NCBI GenBank assembly: GCA_019245275.1 | Contig: JAFARW010000140.1 | Span: forward strand, 1 to 5,628 | Source of the DNA: Vulcanimicrobiota bacterium | GTDB lineage: Bacteria > Vulcanimicrobiota > Vulcanimicrobiia > Vulcanimicrobiales > Vulcanimicrobiaceae | DNA: 5,628 nt | Reading direction: 5' to 3' | In this document: positions 1 to 4,701 of the stretch, piece after piece | Position numbering within the stretch: position 1 is the first letter of the stretch | Layout: each line of letters opens with the position of its first letter | Position numbers and translations under genes: made by a program | Notes under the pieces: generated by a model | What the model was told of the DNA's origin: nothing | Databases searched by the model: none | The model's input: only the letters and a program-made list of their open reading frames with translations

Positions 1-1
1 C

Positions 2-1924
2 GCAGTATTGCTCCTCGGCGGCGGGCAGACGTCGATGGGCTTCGATATCGTCGTGCTCGTGCTGCTCGGCGTCGGTCTGGTGGCCGGTTTCCTTTTGCGC
101 AAGTTTGCACCGGACGGATTCGCGCCGCTGCCTCAAACGCCGCGGGATAGCAACGGAGCGACGCGCTTCGTGCCTAACCGCAAAGCCATTCTGTCGGCGG
201 CGATTGTGGGTGTCGTCACGCTGATAGTCGCCACACTTCTTGCGCGCTTGAGCCCCATGCTGTCCGTTCTGTTGATCGTTGCGGTCGTCGGCTGGTTCGT
301 TTTCGGCCGATCGTTGGCAGCGAAGAATTTGATGCGAACGCAGGTGCGCGCGCTTCGTACTTTCGGTACGAGCCGGCGTTCGACAGCGCTCTGGTTTGCC
401 GTTCCGCTCGTACTCGCCGCGTTGATGCCGCTTTTGGGACAGATCAGCTTCGACTTCGTTCCCAACACGCAAACCGGACATGTTGCGATGACCGTGACTT
501 ATCCGCCGGGAACGCCGATCGAAACAACCGCTAAGTACACCGATCGCCTCGAGAATGCAATCCTCAAAGTGGACGGCGTGGAGACGATTAGCTCGACGGT
601 TGGACGCAAACCGTTTGGTTGGGGAAGCGCGGTCGGCGGCAACTATGCGAAGCTCGATGCGGAGACATACAAGAACCGCCGCAGCGAGACGAATCGCGTC
701 ATCGCTGACATTCGCAAGCTCGGGTATCTGGTTCCGGGCGGCGAGTTCCAAGTTCAAGGTGATACGGGTGGCGGTTCAGGGCAGGCGATTTTCTACGCAC
801 TGCAAGGACCCGAAGACGCAATCGGGGCGGGCGCCGAGAAAGTTGCGCAGTTCTTGCGCGGTACGCCGGGATCAGTCAACGTTCAGACGAGCAACGAAGT
901 CGCGGCGCCGCGCCTGAACGTACAAATCGATGCCTCAAAGGCGGCGATGCTCGGTGTTTCTCCAGGTGCGGCCGCGACGGCGGCGCGCATCGCCGTCGAT
1001 GGAGCGGTTGCAACAAAGGTTCGCACGCCCGACGGGCTCATCGATGTGCGCGTGCAGTTCCCATCGCAAGATCGCAACACGGTCGAATCGATCAAGGGCG
1101 TTCGCGTGCGTGCCACCGATGGAACGCTCGTACCGCTCGCTGACCTTGCGACGCTCACGTGGACCAAAGCGCCGACGAAGATCGATCGCTTGAACCGCGA
1201 GCGTGTCGTCAACGTGATCGGCGACACCTTGCCGGGTTACTCTTTAGGCGCCGTGACGGCGCCTTTAGAGGCGAAGCTGCGACAGCCCGGTTTCTTGCCC
1301 GCGGGTGTGCGGCTGCAAGCGCAGGGCGACACGCAGTACCTTCAGCAGACGATGGTTGACATGGGCATCGCGCTCACGACGTCGTTCATGCTCGTGTACA
1401 TGCTGATGGTCATCTTGTACGGATCGTTCTTGGAGCCACTGATCGTGATGTTCAGCGTTCCGGTCGCGATCGTCGGCGCGTTCATGGCGCTCGCACTAAT
1501 GCATCGCATCCAACCAGATGCAGGTCAGTCTTTGAATCTACTCTCGATGCTTGGCATCGTGATGCTCTTTGGACTCGTCGCGAAAAACGGCATCCTGCTC
1601 GTCGATTACTCGAACACGCTCTGCAAACGCGGCATGCGGGTGCATGATGCCGTTCTGCAAGCTGCGGCAACGCGATTCCGGCCGATCTTGATGACAACGT
1701 TCGCGATGGTCTTCGGCATGTTGCCGCTGGCATTCGGCTTCGCGGAAGGTGCGGAGTGGCGACAAGCGATGGGAACGGTCATCATCGGCGGATTGCTCAG
1801 CTCGCTGATCCTGACGCTCTTCTTGGTGCCGATGATCTACAACACGTGGATCGGTTATCTCGAGCGACGCGCAGACCGCAGGGCGATGCAAGCCGAGCTC
1901 CGCGAGCCCGTGTTGGCGACGTAA
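2..1924 (+). CDS. RND-family efflux permease, C-terminal half (5' end outside window)
   Basis: Inner-membrane proton-driven exporter of the AcrB/HAE1 type (ACR_tran family). The reading frame is open from the left edge, so the N-terminal half, including the TM4 aspartates, is missing here. Counting from the codon at 8, hydrophobic segments lie at about 11-30, 59-78, 82-100 and 126-145. The last runs into the family's post-TM7 stretch (FDFVPNTQTG, then YPPGTPIETT), which opens the second periplasmic porter/docking loop (about 150-450). TM8-TM12 follow at about 452-472, 478-497, 509-530, 560-582 and 590-612. AKNGILLVDY in TM10 carries the lysine (about 526) equivalent to AcrB K940 of the proton relay. 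The two segments at 59-100 exceed the normal number between TM6 and TM7. A membrane fusion protein and outer membrane channel would be expected as partners but are not in the window. Substrate cannot be told. The stop is TAA, followed by a strong terminator, so this ends an operon. Confidence 0.93.
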   Translation, partial: AVLLLGGGQTSMGFDIVVLVLLGVGLVAGFLLRKFAPDGFAPLPQTPRDSNGATRFVPNRKAILSAAIVGVVTLIVATLLARLSPMLSVLLIVAVVGWFVFGRSLAAKNLMRTQVRALRTFGTSRRSTALWFAVPLVLAALMPLLGQISFDFVPNTQTGHVAMTVTYPPGTPIETTAKYTDRLENAILKVDGVETISSTVGRKPFGWGSAVGGNYAKLDAETYKNRRSETNRVIADIRKLGYLVPGGEFQVQGDTGGGSGQAIFYALQGPEDAIGAGAEKVAQFLRGTPGSVNVQTSNEVAAPRLNVQIDASKAAMLGVSPGAAATAARIAVDGAVATKVRTPDGLIDVRVQFPSQDRNTVESIKGVRVRATDGTLVPLADLATLTWTKAPTKIDRLNRERVVNVIGDTLPGYSLGAVTAPLEAKLRQPGFLPAGVRLQAQGDTQYLQQTMVDMGIALTTSFMLVYMLMVILYGSFLEPLIVMFSVPVAIVGAFMALALMHRIQPDAGQSLNLLSMLGIVMLFGLVAKNGILLVDYSNTLCKRGMRVHDAVLQAAATRFRPILMTTFAMVFGMLPLAFGFAEGAEWRQAMGTVIIGGLLSSLILTLFLVPMIYNTWIGYLERRADRRAMQAELREPVLAT

Positions 1925-1940
1925 GAGCCGGGTCGACCCT

Positions 1941-1990
1941 AAGCAAGCGAGAGGAAGGCCGCCGGGAGGGCGGCCTTCCTTGCTTTTTTT
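1941..1990 (+). terminator. Rho-independent terminator after the RND gene
   Basis: A perfect 12-bp stem (AGGAAGGCCGCC at 1952-1963 with its complement at 1969-1980) closes a 5-base loop, GGGAG. It is followed closely by seven T residues at 1984-1990. An outer AAGCA/TGCTT pairing (1941-1945 with 1981-1985) could extend it across a 6-base bulge. It lies 27 bases after the RND stop codon, so transcription from the RND operon should end here and the stalk-protein pair should have its own promoter in the short stretch 1991-2030. I could not identify convincing -35/-10 boxes there. Confidence 0.9.
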
Positions 1991-2030
1991 GGGTAGGAAT
2001 CAACCGGAGTTTCCATTCGTTTTCACGACC

Positions 2031-2036
2031 GGAGGT
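2031..2036 (+). promoter_or_regulatory. Ribosome binding site of the first stalk-domain gene
   Basis: GGAGGT lies 8 bases before the ATG at 2045. It is a near-perfect anti-Shine-Dalgarno match and the strongest one seen in the window. It fixes the start of the first stalk gene and suggests efficient translation. Confidence 0.85.
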
Positions 2037-2044
2037 AAACCGAA

Positions 2045-2782
2045 ATGTCTTTTTACGGGAAAGTTCTCAGTCGCGCAGCGGGTGCTGCGCTTACCGCGAC
2101 CCTTTTGTTCAGCGCGCCGGCGATCGCGCAAGGTGTCACGATCATCGTCAACGGACAGACGATGACTTTCGATCAACCGCCGATCGAGCGCGCGGGACGT
2201 GTCTTCGTGCCGCTGCGCGGCGTTTTCGAACGTCTTGGCGCGAGCGTCGTCTACTCGAATGGCCAAATCAACGCGACCGGCAACGGCCGAACCGTGTCGC
2301 TTCAGATCGGATCGACGAATGCAACGGTAAATGGCCAGCCGGTCACGATCGATGTCGCGCCGTTCCTCGTCGGCCCGCGTACGCTAGTGCCGCTGCGATT
2401 CATCGCTCAATCCTTGGGCGCAACGGTTAACTACAACGACAGCAACCGCACCGTCACGATCAACGGCGGAGGCGGTGGACCACCACCGCCGCCGGCGGGC
2501 GGCACCTTGTATCTCATCGCACGCTACCCGGCGCAGGGCTCCGTCGTTCACACGAACCAACCGCGTCTTAACGCGAACTTTACGCAACCCGCAGCGCCCG
2601 GTTCGCTGCGCGTCTACTTTGATGGACGCGACATCACGCAAAGCGTTTATGTGAGCAGTCGCGGATTCAACGGGACGCTGCCCTACACGGTCCCGTATGG
2701 CGGGCATAGCGTGCGCGTGACCGGCACGAGCGTCGGTGGGGCTGGATTCGACCGCGGCTGGACGTTCACAACCGCGCCATAA
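2045..2782 (+). CDS. Secreted stalk-domain protein with Ig-like C-terminal domain
   Basis: A 245-residue exported protein of unknown specific function. Residues 1-28 form a Sec signal peptide (basic start, hydrophobic core, AIA before Q29). Residues 31-140 are a stalk domain (copper amine oxidase N-terminal domain-like, Cu_amine_oxidN1). It is built of two halves with the repeating landmarks VNGQ (35, 95), VPLR (55, 115) and LGA (64, 124), each pair exactly 60 residues apart. GGGGGPPPPP (141-150) is a flexible-to-rigid linker. Residues about 155-243 form an Ig-like beta domain of the SbsA/Big_5 kind (SLRVYFDGRDIT, then RGWTFTT). There is no catalytic motif or membrane anchor, so a periplasmic or cell-surface binding or structural role is inferred. 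The start is set by GGAGGT 8 bases upstream. The next gene, 43 bases downstream, is a paralogue with no terminator between, so the two are probably co-transcribed. Confidence 0.9.
   Translation: MSFYGKVLSRAAGAALTATLLFSAPAIAQGVTIIVNGQTMTFDQPPIERAGRVFVPLRGVFERLGASVVYSNGQINATGNGRTVSLQIGSTNATVNGQPVTIDVAPFLVGPRTLVPLRFIAQSLGATVNYNDSNRTVTINGGGGGPPPPPAGGTLYLIARYPAQGSVVHTNQPRLNANFTQPAAPGSLRVYFDGRDITQSVYVSSRGFNGTLPYTVPYGGHSVRVTGTSVGGAGFDRGWTFTTAP
2135..2464 (+). repeat. Direct repeat, copy 1: stalk-domain coding segment
   Basis: This 330-base segment codes for residues 31-140 of the first stalk protein. It aligns without gaps to 2916-3245, 781 bases downstream. The encoded segments match at about 91 of 110 residues by eye. 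The longest exact DNA run noticed is 26 bases (2174-2199 against 2955-2980), and another of 20 bases lies at 2267-2286 against 3048-3067. Most base differences are at third codon positions. It is the trace of a tandem gene duplication. Confidence 0.85.
2467..2494 (+). other. mRNA hairpin at the Gly-Pro linker of the first stalk gene
   Basis: GGCGGTGG (2471-2478) pairs perfectly with CCACCGCC (2483-2490) around the 4-base loop ACCA. After one mismatch, three more pairs form (2467-2469 with 2492-2494). It arises because glycine codons (GGN) are followed directly by proline codons (CCN) at the junction of the stalk and Ig-like domains. A functional role in pausing is possible but unproven. Confidence 0.6.
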
Positions 2783-2811
2783 CTTACGACCTCGTTCTCT
2801 TGCTGCAGATT

Positions 2812-2815
2812 GGAG
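2812..2815 (+). promoter_or_regulatory. Ribosome binding site of the second stalk-domain gene
   Basis: GGAG lies 10 bases before the ATG at 2826. It supports that start over the upstream in-frame ATG at 2736, which lies inside the previous gene and would put 30 residues ahead of the signal peptide. It also beats the ATG at 2835, which has no such site. It is weaker than the site of the first stalk gene. Confidence 0.65.
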
Positions 2816-2825
2816 CACGCATACG

Positions 2826-3893
2826 ATGAATAAAATGAACAACCGTGTCGCAATCACAGCGCTCTTGCTGGCGGTGGCCCTCTACGGGCTGCCGCCACCT
2901 GCCGCGGCGCAGAGCGTCACGGTCACGGTCAATGGAAGCACGGTAAGCTTCGACCAACCGCCGATCGAGCGCGCGGGACGCGTCTTCGTTCCGCTGCGCG
3001 GCGTCTTCGAGCGCCTCGGAGCAACCGTCGTTTACGCGAGCGGCTTGATCAACGCGACCGGCAACGGTCGAAATATCTCGCTGCACATCGGCTCGACGAA
3101 TGCGACCGTCAACGGACAACCAGTGACGATCGACGTGGCGCCGTTTCTCGTCGGTCCGCGCACGCTCGTACCGCTTCGCTTTGTAGCGCAGGCGCTGGGC
3201 GCGACGGTCAACTGGAATGCCGCGAATCGCACCGTTGCGATTTACTCGAGCGGAGGGGGCGGAGGAGGTGGAGGAGTGAATCCCGCGCCACCTCCTCCAC
3301 CGTCAGCCGGCGCGCGATTAGTGGGCCGCATTCCGGAAGCGAATTCGGTGACGCCAGCGACGCAGCCGAGCGTGTCCGCGCAATTCAGCGAAGCGGTCGA
3401 TCCCAACTCGCTACGCATCTACTTCGACAATCGGGATGTGACCAGCCAGTCCTATGCAAACGCAACGAGCTTCAACTTCACACCGCAATACAGTGTTCCG
3501 GCCGGAACGCACAACGTGCGCGTTACCGGAACGACCACAGCCGGTGTGTCGTTTTCGCGTGGATGGTCGTTTACATCAACGGCCGGCGTCACGAACTACA
3601 TCAACTCGATTAGTCCGGGGCCGGGCTCTCGCGTCGGCGGCTCGTTCCTGTTAACCGGTCGTACCGCGCCCGGCTCAACAGTGACGGTCACCGCAACGGG
3701 TCAAGCGCTGCTAGGCCACATCTTCTCGATCGGCACCGGCACGTTCCACGACCAAACGATGGCCGACGGCAATGGCTTCTTCACGCTGCAGGTCAGCGTC
3801 AATGCCGTTCCGGGCGGCAACGTCCAGGTGTTGATCCAATCGCTCGCGCCCAACGGCGCGTCAACATCGCGAACCGTCAACTACCCGTCGTAA
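2826..3893 (+). CDS. Secreted stalk-domain protein with two C-terminal beta domains
   Basis: A 355-residue exported paralogue of the preceding gene. Residues 1-28 are a Sec signal peptide ending AAA before Q29. The stalk domain (31-140) aligns gap-free with its neighbour and has the same two halves (VNGS/VNGQ at 35 and 95, VPLR at 55 and 115, LGA at 64 and 124). The linker at 141-160 is longer: eight glycines, VNPA, then five prolines. An Ig-like domain follows at about 163-252 (SLRIYFDNRDVT, RGWSFTS), about 47% identical to its partner by eye. Residues about 256-355 are an extra beta domain that the first protein lacks (PGSRVGGSFLLTGRTAPGST, then ADGNGFFTLQVSV), resembling adhesin-type Ig/Big modules. 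There is no anchor, sortase motif or catalytic signature, so a surface or periplasmic binding role is inferred only. The start at 2826 was chosen from the signal peptide and GGAG. It is probably translated from the same mRNA as the first copy. Confidence 0.9.
   Translation: MNKMNNRVAITALLLAVALYGLPPPAAAQSVTVTVNGSTVSFDQPPIERAGRVFVPLRGVFERLGATVVYASGLINATGNGRNISLHIGSTNATVNGQPVTIDVAPFLVGPRTLVPLRFVAQALGATVNWNAANRTVAIYSSGGGGGGGGVNPAPPPPPSAGARLVGRIPEANSVTPATQPSVSAQFSEAVDPNSLRIYFDNRDVTSQSYANATSFNFTPQYSVPAGTHNVRVTGTTTAGVSFSRGWSFTSTAGVTNYINSISPGPGSRVGGSFLLTGRTAPGSTVTVTATGQALLGHIFSIGTGTFHDQTMADGNGFFTLQVSVNAVPGGNVQVLIQSLAPNGASTSRTVNYPS
2916..3245 (+). repeat. Direct repeat, copy 2: stalk-domain coding segment
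   Basis: Second copy of the segment at 2135-2464, coding for residues 31-140 of the second stalk protein. It is collinear with no gap. Signal peptides and downstream Ig-like domains are much less alike than this block, so the stalk part is the conserved core of the duplication. Confidence 0.85.
3261..3298 (+). other. mRNA hairpin at the Gly-Pro linker of the second stalk gene
   Basis: GGAGGAGGTGG (3261-3271) is perfectly complementary to CCACCTCCTCC (3288-3298), giving an 11-bp stem with a 16-base loop. An alternative 10-bp register pairs 3267-3276 with 3292-3301. As in the first copy, it comes from glycine codons followed by proline codons at the boundary between the stalk and Ig-like domains. 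The flanking sequences are not conserved between the copies. Confidence 0.6.
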
Positions 3894-3917
3894 AGCACAC
3901 CAGGACGCAACGGAAAT

Positions 3918-3954
3918 AGGGTCGCACTTGCCAAGAGTGCGGCCCTCTTCCATT
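3918..3954 (+). terminator. Probable terminator hairpin of the stalk pair, overlapping the SDR start
   Basis: AGGGTCGCACT (3918-3928) pairs with AGTGCGGCCCT (3936-3946) over 11 positions including one G-U, around the 7-base loop TGCCAAG. The following CTTCCATTT is only moderately T-rich, so termination may be leaky. It begins 25 bases after the stop of the second stalk gene. The stem contains the AGGG that could serve as ribosome binding site and the first base of the TTG start of the SDR gene, so it could also limit SDR translation. Confidence 0.6.
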
Positions 3955-4701
3955 TCACGTGTTGCATTAGTAACCGGCGCGGCCGCTGGGCTTCCGCGTG
4001 GGGTCGCCCTTGCACTTGCACGCGATCGGCACGACGTGCATTTTACGTTTCGTCCCGGCGGTACGGGCCCGGAAGCAACGCTAAATCTGCTTGAATCCGA
4101 AGGCGCGACCGCTCATGCATATGCAGTCGATTTTGCGGCTAAGCCGGCTGACGTTGTGAAAGAACTAGCTAAGATCGCAAATGAGGCGCCGATCGACATC
4201 GTTGTGCACGGCGTGGGGCCAATGATCGTTCGGCGTTTTGAACGCACAACGCCCGAAGACTACGACTTGATGGTTGACGGGAACTTGCGCAGCGCGGTAC
4301 AAGTCGCGGCGGCGCTCTTACCGGGCATGCGGGCACGCAGGTTCGGGCGGATGATCTTCTTTGGTATGAACGGATCCGACGTTACGATGCCGGCGGCAGG
4401 TCTCTCGCTCTACGCGGCGGCGAAATCCGGGCTTGTTGCATTCGCGCGCACGCTTGCACTAGAAGAAGGCCGTCACGGCGTCACCGTACACGTCATTCAA
4501 CCGGGCGACATTCGTGAAAAGCACCGCTCGCGCGACGATGCTCGCGCGCAATCTGCCGAGAATGCCGTGAAGCGGCCTGGTTCTTGGGAGGACATCGCCG
4601 ACGTCGTTCGCTTTTTGATTCGCGAGGAGTCCGATTATCTGACCGGCACGGTCATCGATGTCGGCGGCGGGTTGTCCGCAGCATACGAACGTAAAACCTA
4701 A
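3928..4701 (+). CDS. SDR-family oxidoreductase (FabG-like) with atypical motifs
   Basis: A cytoplasmic short-chain dehydrogenase/reductase of 257 residues from TTG, a normal length for a classical SDR. The Rossmann fold opens with RVALVTGAAAGLPRG (11-25). The usual TGxxxGxG is changed, with Pro23 in place of the last glycine. Arg42 after the second strand suggests NADP(H). Asp68 (AVDF) is the usual adenine-pocket acid. NNAG is replaced by HGVG (94-97). Asn119, Tyr162 and Lys166 (YAAAK) of the catalytic set are present, and the serine is at 150, 12 rather than 13 residues before the tyrosine. PG at 192-193 and TGTVIDVGGG near the end are typical. The substrate cannot be told; FabG-like annotation is by family only. 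The start is uncertain: TTG at 3928 has AGGG 6 bases upstream but lies in a hairpin, GTG 3937 is in frame, and ATT 3952 would give MSRVALVTG. The gene's 3' end overlaps the next gene by 44 bases. Confidence 0.88.
   Translation: MPRVRPSSISRVALVTGAAAGLPRGVALALARDRHDVHFTFRPGGTGPEATLNLLESEGATAHAYAVDFAAKPADVVKELAKIANEAPIDIVVHGVGPMIVRRFERTTPEDYDLMVDGNLRSAVQVAAALLPGMRARRFGRMIFFGMNGSDVTMPAAGLSLYAAAKSGLVAFARTLALEEGRHGVTVHVIQPGDIREKHRSRDDARAQSAENAVKRPGSWEDIADVVRFLIREESDYLTGTVIDVGGGLSAAYERKT

Noticed and set aside
1991..2030. Promoter for the stalk pair in the gap after the terminator
   Set aside because: A promoter is expected here, but no pair of -35/-10 boxes with sensible spacing could be recognised. 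TAGGAAT at 1994-2000 has no credible -35 partner.
1756..2430. A 224-residue + strand reading frame spanning the RND end, the terminator and the first stalk gene
   Set aside because: It crosses a strong terminator and two well-supported genes in a different frame, and its Arg/Ser-rich translation has no domain.
2045..2782. First stalk gene as a copper amine oxidase
   Set aside because: Only the N-terminal stalk-like domain is present. The catalytic amine oxidase domain with its topaquinone tyrosine is absent, so the enzyme name would mislead.
2736..2825. 30-residue N-terminal extension of the second stalk protein from the ATG at 2736
   Set aside because: It lies mostly within the preceding gene and the following gap, puts 30 residues ahead of a good signal peptide, and ATG 2826 has a GGAG at proper spacing.
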